From: Streptomyces sp. NBC_00510
GTDB lineage: Bacteria > Actinomycetota > Actinomycetes > Streptomycetales > Streptomycetaceae
Length of the DNA stretch: 64,000 bases
Assembly: GCA_036013505.1 (NCBI GenBank)
Contig: CP107851.1
Location: 8,232,001 to 8,296,000 of the forward strand
Direction of reading: 5' to 3'
The notes below the pieces were generated by a model. That model searched no databases and was not told the DNA's origin. It saw nothing but the letters and a program-made list of their open reading frames with translations. Below, one piece after another: positions 1 to 8,743 of this stretch (position 1 is its first letter; each line of letters starts with the position of its first letter). Both the position numbers and the translations under genes were made by a program.

Positions 1-102
1 GGTGCCCGCCGCACTCCGCGCCGCCCGGCGAGGCCGGCACCGACTCCACCGGAGACCGGCGCCCTGGGGCGGTGGTGCCGTCACCAGGAAAGGAACCTCC
101 CC

Positions 103-1755
103 ATGTCCACCACCGTCATCCAGCATGTCCTGAACCGACTGCGGGACATCGGCGTGCGTCATGTCTTCGGCGTCCCGGGCGACTACGCCTTCCCCGTCAA
201 CGACGCCATCTCCCAGCACCCGGACATCCAGTGGATCGGCAGCTGCAACGAGCTCAACGCGGGCTACAGCGCCGACGGCTACGCCCGCGTGCACGGTGTG
301 GGCGCGGTGAGCACCACCTACGGGGTCGGCGAACTCAGCGCGATCAACGCCATCGCCGGTGCGTACACCGACCACCTGCCGGTGTTCCACCTGGTCGGCA
401 TGCCCAAGATGCCCGTGCAGGCGCACCACTCGGTCGTCCACCACACCCTGGGCAACGGTGAGTTCGACCTCTTCCTGAAGATGTCCGATGCCGTGGTGTG
501 CGCGAGCGCGATCATGACGCCGCAGAACGTCGCGTCCGAGACCGAGCGCCTTATCGCGGCGGCGGCCTACCACCGCCGCCCGGTCTACATGGCGTTCCCC
601 GCCGACCTCGCGGAGATGCCCGTGGTCGGATCGGCCCAGCCGATCCCCGCACCGGCCAGCGACCCCGCGCAGCTGGACGCCGCCGTGCGGGCCGTCGCCG
701 ACATGCTCGGCCGAGCCGAGAGCGCCTGTGCCCTGCCCGGGGTGCTCGCCGCCCGTTCCGGCCTCGGACCGGAACTGCAGCGGTTCCTGGACGCCACCGG
801 GATGCCCTTCGCCACGATGATGGCCGACAAGGGCGTCCTCAACGAGGAACAGCCCGGCTACTGCGGCATGTACGACGGCAAGCTCATGAACGAGGGCGTC
901 CGCCGCTTCGTCGAGGGCAGCGACGTCGTCGTCCTGGTCGGTGCGCTGATGCACGACTTCAACAGCGGCGCGTTCACCGCCAACCTCGACCCCGGTCGCA
1001 CGATCGACATCCGCCACCACCACGTGAGCGTCGACGGCATGACCTACCAGAGCGTGGAGATGAAGGACCTGCTCGTCGCGCTCACCGAGAAGCTGCCCCG
1101 CAAGCAGTGGCCGCACATCGAGGCCCGGGTGACCCGCATGGCCCCGGCAGGAGGCAGCGGCGGCGACTCCATCACCGCCGAGAACCTCTACCCCCGCTGG
1201 GAGAACTTCCTCAAGCCGGACGACATCCTGGTCGCCGAGACCGGAACGGTCTCCATGGGACTGGCGTTCGCCCAGCTGCCCAGCGGTGCCACCTTCCACA
1301 ACCAGACCCTGTGGGGCTCGATCGGCTGGGCCACCCCCGCCGCCGTCGGCGCGGCCGTCGCCGCGCAGGACGACCGGCGCGTCGTCCTCATCACCGGCGA
1401 GGGCTCGCACCAGCTCACGGCGCAGGAGATCAGCCAGTTCGGGCGGTACGGGCTGCGCCCGGTGGTGTTCGTGCTGAACAACCACGGCTACCTGATCGAG
1501 CGTCTGCTGTGCAAGCACCCGGACATCGCCTACAACGACCTCGCCAACTGGCGCTACTCCGAATTGCCGAAGGCCCTGGGCTGCGAGGACTGGTTCACCG
1601 CCCGCGTCTCGACCCTCGCCGAGCTCGACCAGGCCATGGACGCGGCGGCGAAGGCCGGCACCGGCTGCTACATCGAGGTCATGACCGACACCTACACCGC
1701 TCCGCCGCTGGCCAACCAGCTCCACGACAACATCGAGAGCCTCTACTCCGCCTGA
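103..1755 (+). CDS. Thiamine-diphosphate-dependent 2-oxoacid decarboxylase (indolepyruvate/pyruvate decarboxylase family)
   Basis: This 550-residue protein has the pyruvate decarboxylase family layout: N-terminal pyrimidine-binding domain with the conserved glutamate (E50 in CNELNAGYSADGYAR), a His-His pair near residue 108, a central domain, and a C-terminal diphosphate-binding domain with GEGSHQLTAQE followed by VLNNHGY (the GDG...NN motif with Glu for Asp). Such enzymes decarboxylate 2-oxoacids such as pyruvate, phenylpyruvate or indolepyruvate to aldehydes in the cytosol. A GGAAAGGA ribosome site precedes the ATG and a strong hairpin follows the gene. It faces an aldehyde dehydrogenase and a GMC oxidoreductase, which suggests an Ehrlich-like route from 2-oxoacid to aldehyde to acid. 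The substrate cannot be decided from sequence. Confidence 0.9.
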   Translation: MSTTVIQHVLNRLRDIGVRHVFGVPGDYAFPVNDAISQHPDIQWIGSCNELNAGYSADGYARVHGVGAVSTTYGVGELSAINAIAGAYTDHLPVFHLVGMPKMPVQAHHSVVHHTLGNGEFDLFLKMSDAVVCASAIMTPQNVASETERLIAAAAYHRRPVYMAFPADLAEMPVVGSAQPIPAPASDPAQLDAAVRAVADMLGRAESACALPGVLAARSGLGPELQRFLDATGMPFATMMADKGVLNEEQPGYCGMYDGKLMNEGVRRFVEGSDVVVLVGALMHDFNSGAFTANLDPGRTIDIRHHHVSVDGMTYQSVEMKDLLVALTEKLPRKQWPHIEARVTRMAPAGGSGGDSITAENLYPRWENFLKPDDILVAETGTVSMGLAFAQLPSGATFHNQTLWGSIGWATPAAVGAAVAAQDDRRVVLITGEGSHQLTAQEISQFGRYGLRPVVFVLNNHGYLIERLLCKHPDIAYNDLANWRYSELPKALGCEDWFTARVSTLAELDQAMDAAAKAGTGCYIEVMTDTYTAPPLANQLHDNIESLYSA

Positions 1756-1765
1756 GCAGCGGTCC

Positions 1766-1792
1766 GGCCCCCACCGCACCGCGGTGGGGGCC
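1766..1792. terminator. Strong hairpin between convergent genes
   Basis: Twelve-base perfect arms (GGCCCCCACCGC and its complement) around a 3-base loop, 11 bases after the decarboxylase stop codon. It can terminate the plus-strand gene and, read from the other side, guard the convergent GMC oxidoreductase gene. There is no long T-tract, as usual for Streptomyces. Confidence 0.8.
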
Positions 1793-1856
1793 GAGTTCGG
1801 TCCCGACCGACATGGCATCCGCCTGCGGCGCCGTCAGGACCTTTCCGGACCACCGT

Positions 1857-3374
1857 TCAGGACCGCAGCAACTCGGCGGCGCGTTCCGCGATCGCGTAGA
1901 CGGTGGCGTTGGTGTTCGCGGAGGGGATCGAGGGGATGACGGAGGCGTCGGCGACCCGCAGGCCGTCGACACCGTGCACGCGCAGGGCGGGGTCGACGAC
2001 GGAGCCGTCGTCGTCGCCCATCCGGCAGGTGCCGACGGGGTGCATGTACGAACACAGGGTCCTGAGCGCGTAGTCCCGCAGGCCGGCGTCGTCCGTGACC
2101 TGGGGCCCCGGCCGGACCTCGTGCCCGCGCCACTCCGCGAGCGCGTCCGCCTGACCGATCTCCCGCGCCAGGCGAAGCCCCCGGACCACGGCGGCCAGGT
2201 CCCGCTCGTCGCCGTAGTAGTCGGGGTCCACGAGCGGCAGGACGTCCGGGTCGGCGCTCGCGAGGCGGACGCTCCCGCGGCTGCGGGGCCGTATCGAGGA
2301 GACGGAGATGGTGTAACCCTGCCCCGCCGCGGGCGCGTCGGGGACGGGTATGTGGCCCGCCGCGTCGACGAAGAGCACCTGGAGGTCCGGGCCGTCGAGG
2401 CCGGGCCCGCTGCGCACCAGGCCGTACGCCTCGCCGTGGTTGTTGGCGCCCTCCGGGACCGGGCGGGCCGCCCGGTAGATGAGGTTGGCGATCGGGTGGT
2501 CGTGCAGGTTCTCCCCGACGCCCGGGAGGTCCACCACGACGTCGATGCCGGTGCGGCGCAGGTGCCCCTCGGGGCCGACTCCGGAGAGCATCAGCAGGTG
2601 CGCCGATCCGATGGCGCCCGCGGTGAGGACCACCTCGCCCGAGCACCGGACGAGCGATACGGTGCCGTCCCTGGCGCCGTACTCCACCCCGCTGCACCGC
2701 CCGCCGCTGATGTGCAGCCGGAGCACCTGGGTACCGGTCACCACGGTCAGGTTGGGACGGTGCAGGACGGGGGCCAGGTAGGCGTCGGCGGCGCTCTGCC
2801 GCCTGCCGTCGACGACGTTCAGGTCGGACCAGCCGAATCCCTCCTCCGCTCCGCCGCCGATGTCGCTCGCGCGCCGGTGACCGGTCTCGGCCGCCGCGTC
2901 GAGCATGGCCGCCACGACCGGGTTCGGGGGTTCGGGGAGTCCGACGGTCAGGGGGCCGCCGACCCCGCGCAGGGCCGGATCCCGTCCGGAGAGGTTCTCG
3001 CTGCGCTTGAAGTAGGGCAGCAGCCCGTCGAACCCCCAGCCCTCCAGGCCGGCTTCCGCCCAGGCGTCGTAGCTGGAGCGGTGGCCGCGGAGGAAGTTCA
3101 TCGCGTTGATGGCGGACCCGCCGCCGAGCGTGCGCCCGCGGGCGAGGACGACGGTGGTGCCGCTCGCCCGCTGCCGGACGGTGGTGTCCCCCCAGTTCGC
3201 CGACGTCTGCAGCAGGGCCGGCCAGGCCGGGGGCGAGGTCATGTCGGCCGAGGTCTGCGCCGTGCCCGCTTCCAGCAGCAGGACGCGTGAGCCTTCGGGC
3301 TCGGACAGCCGTGCCGCGATCACGCAGCCGGCCGTCCCGCCGCCGACGACGACGTAGTCGTAGCTGTCGGTCAT
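1857..3374 (-). CDS. GMC-family FAD-dependent oxidoreductase (choline/alcohol dehydrogenase type)
   Basis: The 505-residue protein starts with the FAD dinucleotide-binding motif VVVGGGTAGCVIAARL at about residue 7 and ends with the GMC signature around HPVGTCRMG and SANTNATVYAIAERA, so both halves of the GMC fold are present. These flavoenzymes oxidise alcohols to aldehydes. The ATG at 3374 was chosen because the FAD motif begins immediately after it; upstream in-frame codons belong to a shadow of the neighbouring gene. It lies 55 bases downstream of the aldehyde dehydrogenase on the same strand, so the two are probably cotranscribed and could act in succession on an alcohol. Substrate unknown. 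Confidence 0.88.
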   Translation of the reverse strand: MTDSYDYVVVGGGTAGCVIAARLSEPEGSRVLLLEAGTAQTSADMTSPPAWPALLQTSANWGDTTVRQRASGTTVVLARGRTLGGGSAINAMNFLRGHRSSYDAWAEAGLEGWGFDGLLPYFKRSENLSGRDPALRGVGGPLTVGLPEPPNPVVAAMLDAAAETGHRRASDIGGGAEEGFGWSDLNVVDGRRQSAADAYLAPVLHRPNLTVVTGTQVLRLHISGGRCSGVEYGARDGTVSLVRCSGEVVLTAGAIGSAHLLMLSGVGPEGHLRRTGIDVVVDLPGVGENLHDHPIANLIYRAARPVPEGANNHGEAYGLVRSGPGLDGPDLQVLFVDAAGHIPVPDAPAAGQGYTISVSSIRPRSRGSVRLASADPDVLPLVDPDYYGDERDLAAVVRGLRLAREIGQADALAEWRGHEVRPGPQVTDDAGLRDYALRTLCSYMHPVGTCRMGDDDGSVVDPALRVHGVDGLRVADASVIPSIPSANTNATVYAIAERAAELLRS

Positions 3375-3429
3375 CGATTTCCTGTCCGTTCCTGGTGAGT
3401 CGATTGTGTGTCGTGCCCAGAGGTGCATG

Positions 3430-4911
3430 TCATTCGGCGATGGGGTAGCGCGGCGGCCGGGAGCCTTCGATGGTGATCCACTGGAGTTCGGTGAACTCCT
3501 CCAGGCCGGCGCGCCCACCGGACTTGCCGTAGCCACTGTTCTTGACGCCGCCGAAGGGCATCTGCGCCTCGTCGTCGAGCGTGCTGCCGTTGATGTGGCA
3601 CATGCCGGCGTTGATGCGCTTGGCGAGGTCGAGGGCGAGGGGGATGTCCCGGGTGAAGACGGCCGAGGTGAGCCCGTAGTCGTTGTCGTTGGCCACGCGC
3701 AGGGCCTCCTCGGGTCCGTCGACGGCGATGACGCCGACGACGGGGCCGAAGGACTCCTCGCGGTAGACGCGCATGTCCGGGGTGACGTCGGCCAGCACGG
3801 TGGGCGCGAAGCACGGACCGTCCGACGTCCCGCCGGCCAGGAGCCGTGCGCCGGCCGTGACCGCGTCCAGGACCAGGTCGGACAGCCGCTCGATGCTGTC
3901 CGGTCCGACGACCGGGCCGAGCGCGGTGTGCGGGTCGCGCGGGTCACCGCAGGTGACGGTGGCGGCGACGGCGGCCAGGCGCCGGGTGAACTCCTCGGCG
4001 ATGCTGCGGTCGACCAGGATGCGTTCCGTGGACAGGCACGCCTGGCCGGAGTTGGCGAAGGCGCCGAAGGCCGTGGCGCTGACCGCGCGGTCGAGGTCGG
4101 CGTCGGCGAGGACCAGGGCGGGCGCCTTGCCGCCGAGTTCGAGGATCGCCTGCTTCATGTGCGCGGCGGCCCGCTGCGCGATGATCCGGCCCACCCGGCT
4201 CGAACCGGTGAAGTGCACCCGCCGTACGGCCGGATGGGCGATCAGCGCGTCGACCACTTCGGGGCCGTCCTCGGGCGCGTTGGTGAGGAGGTTGTACACC
4301 CCGTGGGGCAGTCCGGCCTCGGTGAGGCACTCGGCGACCAGCCCGTGGGTGCGCGGGGTCTGTTCCGACGCCTTCATCACGACGGTGTTGCCCACGGCCA
4401 GCGCGTACGGGACCGAGTTGCCGACGAGCAGCGCCGGGGCGTTCCACGGGACGATGCAGGCGACCACGCCGACCGGTTTGCGGATCGCGATGGAGGTGCG
4501 GCCGGGTGCCTCGGAGGGGATGAGCTCGCCGGTGAGGCCGTCGTGGACCGCGCTCGCGGCGTAACGGAACTTCTCCGCGAGGGCCGAGGTGTTGTAGCGG
4601 CCCCATGGGGCGGGGCCGCCCATCTCGACGGTGATCGCCTCGGAGATCTCCTCGGCTCGCGCTTCGAGTGCGTCGGCGGCCGCCCACAGGATGCGGCGGC
4701 GCTCGTTGGGCGGCAGCGCCGCCCAGGCGGGGAAGGCACGGTCGGCTGCATCGGCCGCCCGCAGGACGTCCGCCGAGAGGGCGGCTGCGGCCTGGGAGGC
4801 GATGTCGCCGGTGAACGGGTCGCGTGCGGTGAAGGTGTGTGTGCCGGCTGCCTGTTGCCAGATGCCGTCGATCAGTAGTTGCTGCACGGTGTTCTCGCCG
4901 GTGAGGGTCAC
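3430..4911 (-). CDS. NAD(P)-dependent aldehyde dehydrogenase
   Basis: A 493-residue ALDH superfamily protein oxidising aldehydes to acids. Visible family motifs are VPWNAPALL (oxyanion Asn), LELGGKAPALV (general-base Glu) and NSGQACLSTERI (nucleophile Cys), with a C-terminal MPFGGVKNSGYGKSGG segment. The GTG at 4911 is preferred over the far upstream start because GGAG lies at the right distance before it, and the protein then has normal ALDH length. It is the first gene of a likely two-gene unit with the GMC oxidoreductase. It could handle the aldehyde made by the decarboxylase at 103-1755, which is an inference from gene position only. Confidence 0.9.
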   Translation of the reverse strand: MTLTGENTVQQLLIDGIWQQAAGTHTFTARDPFTGDIASQAAAALSADVLRAADAADRAFPAWAALPPNERRRILWAAADALEARAEEISEAITVEMGGPAPWGRYNTSALAEKFRYAASAVHDGLTGELIPSEAPGRTSIAIRKPVGVVACIVPWNAPALLVGNSVPYALAVGNTVVMKASEQTPRTHGLVAECLTEAGLPHGVYNLLTNAPEDGPEVVDALIAHPAVRRVHFTGSSRVGRIIAQRAAAHMKQAILELGGKAPALVLADADLDRAVSATAFGAFANSGQACLSTERILVDRSIAEEFTRRLAAVAATVTCGDPRDPHTALGPVVGPDSIERLSDLVLDAVTAGARLLAGGTSDGPCFAPTVLADVTPDMRVYREESFGPVVGVIAVDGPEEALRVANDNDYGLTSAVFTRDIPLALDLAKRINAGMCHINGSTLDDEAQMPFGGVKNSGYGKSGGRAGLEEFTELQWITIEGSRPPRYPIAE

Positions 4912-5352
4912 GGGTGGTTCTCCTGCTGTGCGGGGCGCGGTGCTTCGTGCGCAGCACGGCGCGTGGAGGTGGCGCTGGGACTGGTGGTGCCAGAGCGAAG
5001 GGTGATGCCGATCGGACGGGCCTGCTGGATGCGGGGCCCGGTCAGCGACGCACGGGGTGGCGTCGTGCACGTCGGCGGTGTCGCCGAGGTTCCGTGGCGG
5101 GGCGTCCGTCCTGCTCCGGCTCGCGGAGCGGGAGTTGGCGACCGCTCGCCACCGGCCTCGGCGCATGCGGCGGGCCTCGGGGGACACCTCACGTGTCGGT
5201 GGGCGTCGGAGGCGGTGGCCTCCGCGGCGTCCGGAAGCCCCCGGCCGGTGCTATTGGAGGATGTCCGTGCAGCGTAGCGCTGATAAGCCGCAAGGTGCAA
5301 TAGGTGCTAACATTTTTGTATAAATCGGACGCGAGTGACGTCGCGCCCTTGA
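4912..5352. promoter_or_regulatory. 440-bp intergenic region with an AT-rich segment and repeated AGGTGC hexamer
   Basis: No convincing gene here. Bases about 5281-5330 are strikingly AT-rich for this genome and contain AGGTGC-AAT-AGGTGC, a hexamer repeated with a 9-base period. On the minus strand a TTGCAC (5295-5300) and TACGCT (5271-5276), 18 bases apart, could be the -35 and -10 of the aldehyde dehydrogenase/GMC operon. On the plus strand GGAGGA precedes a GTG that opens an 18-codon frame ending at 5323; I cannot tell whether it is translated. Confidence 0.4.
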
Positions 5353-7893
5353 TCACGGTGAGGGACCGGCCCCGGGCGGCAGTTGCTGGTCGACCCAGAC
5401 GACTTTGCCCTCCGGGACGTGGCGGGCTCCCCAAGCGCGCGACAACTGCGCGACGAGGAAGAGCCCGCGGCCGTGTTCGTCGGTGGCGGTGGGGCGGTGC
5501 AGCAGCGGGTGACTGTGGCTGGTGTCCGAGACCTCGCAGGTCAGGACCGCGTGCCGGATCAGGCGCAGCCCGATCGTCCGGTCGTCGTCGCAGCCTCCGC
5601 CGCCGTGGATGACGGCGTTGGTGACCAGTTCGCTGACGATCAGCTCCGTGGACTCGGCCAGGTCGTCCAGCCCCCAGCGGGCCAGTTGGCGGGTGACGAG
5701 CGACCGGGCACGGCTGACGACGGCCGCGTCGCCGGGGAAGCGCCATGACGCGACGTGGCCCGGGCTGAGGGAACGGGTCCGCGCGAGGAGCAGGGTGACG
5801 TCGTCGTTCGGTGTGCCGTCGGGGAGCGAGCCCACCGCGGACGAGCACAGGTCCTCGAGCGGGAGGCCGGGTCGCGCGAGGGTCGCAGCCAGGCGGTCCA
5901 TGCCGACGTCGATGTCGTGCTCGCGGTCCTCGATCAGGCCGTCGGTGTAGAGGGCCAGCACGCTGCCCTCGGGCAGCTCCAGGGTGACGGACTCGAAGGG
6001 GACCAGACCCAGGCCGAGCGGGGCCCCCACGGGCAGGTCGAGGAAGGTGACGCCGCCGTGCGGGTCGACGATCGCGGGCGGGGGATGTCCGGCCCGCGCC
6101 AGCGTGCAGAGCCGTGTGACCGGGTCGTAGACGGCGTACAGGCACGTGGCCGTCATGGTCGTGCCGGCCGGGGGCCCGCCCGGGCCGGCCTCCGCCTCGG
6201 TGAGATGGGTGACCTGCTTGTCGAGCGCGGCCAGCAGCTCGTCCGCCGGCACGTCCAGGTCGGCGAGGGTGTGCACGGCGGTGCGCAGTTGACCCATGGT
6301 CGCCGCCGCGTTGATGCCGTGTCCGACGACGTCGCCGACGACCAGCGCCACGCGGGCGCCGGACAGCGGGATGACGTCGAACCAGTCGCCCCCGACGCCG
6401 TGGTGGCTGTCGGCGGGCAGGTAGCGCCAGGCCACGTCCGCAGCGGAGCCGCCCGTGGCGTGGCGGGGGAGCAGTTGGCGCTGCAGGGCGAGGGCGGCGG
6501 AGTGCTCGCGCGCGTACTGGCGGGCCTGGTCCAGGGAGATGGCGGCCCTGCGGACGAGCTCCTCGGCCAGGAACAGGTCCTCGTCCACGAACGGCCGGGG
6601 GTCCCTGGTCCGCATGAACGTCGCCACACCGAGCACGGCGCCCCGCGCGCGGATGGGGACGAGCATCAGCGAGTGCATGCGGTGCTCGCGGACCTTGGCG
6701 GCGCGTGCCGCGTCGTTGTGGTCCAGCCATGTACCGGGCGAGGCGTTCAGCACCGGCTCCAGGCGGGCCTTGCCGGAGCGCAGGACGCCCGTGAACGGCG
6801 ATGCCGGCGGTGCGGAGACCGGCTCCCCCCGGGCGAACAGCGACTCGGGCGCACCCGGTTGGACCGAGGCCAGGCCGGCGCGGCGGACGGCAGGGGTCCG
6901 TCCGCCGTCCTCGGAGCCGCGGCGGACGGGCGGCTCGTCGCCCAGCAGGACGGACTCCGCGAGGTCGACGGTGGCGTAGTCCGCGAGGGTCGGCACGGCG
7001 AGGTCGGCCAGTTCCTGCCCCGTCCGCATGACGTCCAGGGTGGTGCCGATGCGCTTGCCCGCCTCGTCCAGGATCCTCAGACGCTCCTGTGCGCGGCGGC
7101 TGTCGGTGGCGTCCGCGTCCACGGTGCACACGCCCAGCGCGCGGCCCTGCGCGTCGTCGAGGCGGAAGAGGGAGGTGGCCGCGGGGGACTCCCGCTGGGC
7201 CTGCGCCTGGGTCTGCGCCTGGGTCTGCGCCTGCGTCTGCGTTGGCACGGAAGCCTGGTAGCCCCCGTTGATCACCAGGTCGCCGCTCTCCAGCATCCGG
7301 TGCATGACCGCCTCGAGCGATTCCGCCTGCGAGCCGGGGACGGCCTGCGGCGGGCTCCCCGGCAGTTGCGGGGGCGGGACGCCGTTCTCGAAGCCCTGGG
7401 TGTCGTTCACCCAGATGCAACGGACCTGGGTGTCGCGTATCGCGATGCCGATCGGCAGACGGCCGGGTACGGCGACTCCGGCCGGGGGCGGCTCCACCGG
7501 CGCCGGGCCGTCCGTCTCCCACGACGGAGAGGAGGACTTCTCGGCCGCCGAGACGAGCCAGTGGGTGCGGCCGTCCTGGCCGGCCAGCGACTGTGCCGTC
7601 AGGCGCACGTCGATGCCGTGGCCGTCGCGGTGGCGGACCCGCACGACGCCGGACCAGCGGCCCCGGTGGCAGATCTGCTCCGTCGCGAGGGCTTGCGTGC
7701 GGGCGTCGTCGTCGACGAGCAGCGCGCGGGCGGGCCGGCCGACCATTTCCGCGGCCGAGTAGCCGACGAGCCGCTGGGCGGCCTGCGACCAACCGGCCAC
7801 GGTTCCCTCCGCGTCGAGGAGGGCCGTCGCCGCGCCGCCCGGCGCGGAGGCCCCGTGCGCTTCGGATATCGCCGTGTCAGAGGTACTGGCCAT
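5353..7893 (-). CDS. PAS-GAF-PP2C (SpoIIE)-HATPase regulatory phosphatase
   Basis: An 846-residue cytosolic signalling protein. In order: PAS domain (about 20-120), a second PAS-like stretch interrupted by a Gln/Ala repeat (QTQAQTQAQTQAQAQ at 219-233), GAF domain (about 285-460), a SpoIIE-type PP2C phosphatase (about 475-690, with GGDWFDV and GDVVGHG supplying metal-binding Asp residues), and a C-terminal histidine-kinase-like ATPase (about 705-840, with SELVTNAVIHGG as N box and DEHGRGL). Such proteins dephosphorylate anti-sigma antagonists and phosphorylate them through the RsbW-like domain, controlling sigma factors by partner switching. No anti-sigma or antagonist gene is adjacent, so its partner is elsewhere. 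Light, redox or metabolite sensing cannot be inferred. Confidence 0.9.
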   Translation of the reverse strand: MASTSDTAISEAHGASAPGGAATALLDAEGTVAGWSQAAQRLVGYSAAEMVGRPARALLVDDDARTQALATEQICHRGRWSGVVRVRHRDGHGIDVRLTAQSLAGQDGRTHWLVSAAEKSSSPSWETDGPAPVEPPPAGVAVPGRLPIGIAIRDTQVRCIWVNDTQGFENGVPPPQLPGSPPQAVPGSQAESLEAVMHRMLESGDLVINGGYQASVPTQTQAQTQAQTQAQAQRESPAATSLFRLDDAQGRALGVCTVDADATDSRRAQERLRILDEAGKRIGTTLDVMRTGQELADLAVPTLADYATVDLAESVLLGDEPPVRRGSEDGGRTPAVRRAGLASVQPGAPESLFARGEPVSAPPASPFTGVLRSGKARLEPVLNASPGTWLDHNDAARAAKVREHRMHSLMLVPIRARGAVLGVATFMRTRDPRPFVDEDLFLAEELVRRAAISLDQARQYAREHSAALALQRQLLPRHATGGSAADVAWRYLPADSHHGVGGDWFDVIPLSGARVALVVGDVVGHGINAAATMGQLRTAVHTLADLDVPADELLAALDKQVTHLTEAEAGPGGPPAGTTMTATCLYAVYDPVTRLCTLARAGHPPPAIVDPHGGVTFLDLPVGAPLGLGLVPFESVTLELPEGSVLALYTDGLIEDREHDIDVGMDRLAATLARPGLPLEDLCSSAVGSLPDGTPNDDVTLLLARTRSLSPGHVASWRFPGDAAVVSRARSLVTRQLARWGLDDLAESTELIVSELVTNAVIHGGGGCDDDRTIGLRLIRHAVLTCEVSDTSHSHPLLHRPTATDEHGRGLFLVAQLSRAWGARHVPEGKVVWVDQQLPPGAGPSP
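7195..7243. repeat. 12-bp tandem repeat inside the phosphatase gene
   Basis: On the plus strand the unit CTGGGTCTGCGC is repeated about four times, the last copies degenerate. On the coding strand this gives the Gln-Thr-Gln-Ala linker between the second PAS-like region and the GAF domain. A 12-base unit keeps the frame, so copy-number change would alter linker length without inactivating the gene. Confidence 0.8.
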
Positions 7894-8364
7894 CGATCAT
7901 TCCTTCTCCGACCCCCGAGGTGCGGTGCGTCAGCCGGCCGTGGGGAGTTCGTGATTCGCGGGTGGTGGTCCGTACACGTCCATGCCCGCAAGGCTACGCA
8001 GCCGGACGCGCAGGAGTGTGGTCCAATTTCATGACATATCCGCAGGACAATTCTGCGGCCGCGTCGTGGCCCCGACCTCCAATGCGCCCTGCAATTCCGC
8101 GTCGACGAGCCCGGCCGGGGCCCGTACGTCACATTCCGGCGGCCTGCGTCGTCGTACCTATGTGGAGGCGCACGCCTTCACGGGATGTGCGGATCGCGAC
8201 CATAGGCTGTGTCTATCGACGCCTTCCGATATCCGTCTTGGACGTCACGGCGCGCTCGTCCATAGCATCCAGACATGGCACTTACCGTCCGGTCGGGGCC
8301 GGGTCCTGGGCCGCGGGACGGCCGCGAACGGTGAGCCGGCATGACCACCTATGAGGAGGCTTCC
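7894..8364. other. 470-bp intergenic region upstream of divergent phosphatase and whiB-like genes
   Basis: This region must hold the promoters of the phosphatase (minus) and the WhiB-like gene (plus). I see no convincing gene, hairpin or repeated operator in it. Local GC falls around 8020-8060 and 8205-8230, which is where promoters would be expected, but no clear -35/-10 pair stands out. Confidence 0.4.
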
Positions 8365-8631
8365 ATGAATTGGCGCGACGCCGCCGCCTGCAGCGAGGAG
8401 GATCCGGAACTCTTCTTCCCGATCAGCGGCAGCGGCCTGGGCATGGCGCAGATCGACGAGGCCAAGGCCGTGTGCCGGCGGTGCCCCGTCACCGCCCGGT
8501 GCCTGGAGTGGGCGGTGGAGACCGGCCCCATGGAAGGCGTCTGGGGCGGCACCACGGAGAGCGAACGGCGTGCGATGCGGCACCGCGCCACCCGTGAGCG
8601 ACTCAGAGGGGCGAGCGGAACCGCCGCCTGA
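8365..8631 (+). CDS. WhiB-family iron-sulphur transcription factor (WblE/WhiB1-like)
   Basis: An 88-residue protein with the four cluster-binding cysteines C9, C37, C40 and C46 (Cys-Xn-Cys-X2-Cys-X5-Cys), the GVWGG turn at 58-62 and a basic C-terminus, the complete WhiB architecture. WhiB proteins carry a [4Fe-4S] cluster, usually bind the principal sigma factor and regulate transcription in response to redox state or nitric oxide. The opening MNWRDAAACSEEDPELFFPI resembles the WblE/WhiB1 subgroup. Start 8365 is chosen over 8341 because AGGAGG lies 5 bases upstream. An ECF sigma gene follows after 112 bases. Confidence 0.93.
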   Translation: MNWRDAAACSEEDPELFFPISGSGLGMAQIDEAKAVCRRCPVTARCLEWAVETGPMEGVWGGTTESERRAMRHRATRERLRGASGTAA

Positions 8632-8743
8632 GGCCGCCCCACACGACGGCTCGCCGGTTTCCGGCACCGTCTGCACGATGGAAGCACGACACTCATGGAG
8701 GCCCTGCGCCGCCGCACAGGTGTCTCCTCGTCCAGAGGAACTC

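Noticed and set aside
498..3290. A 930-codon open frame spanning the decarboxylase and antisense to the GMC gene
   Set aside because: Long open frames in non-coding phases are expected above 70% GC. The encoded sequence is Arg/Pro/Gly-rich low complexity without family resemblance, while the true frames have full enzyme motifs.
5755..8034. A 759-codon open frame antisense to the phosphatase gene
   Set aside because: It is biased, repetitive and crosses the start of the phosphatase; no motif is seen.
8341..8364. ATG at 8341 as the WhiB-like start
   Set aside because: AGGAGG lies inside that extension, 5 bases before ATG 8365, and the conserved N-terminus starts there.
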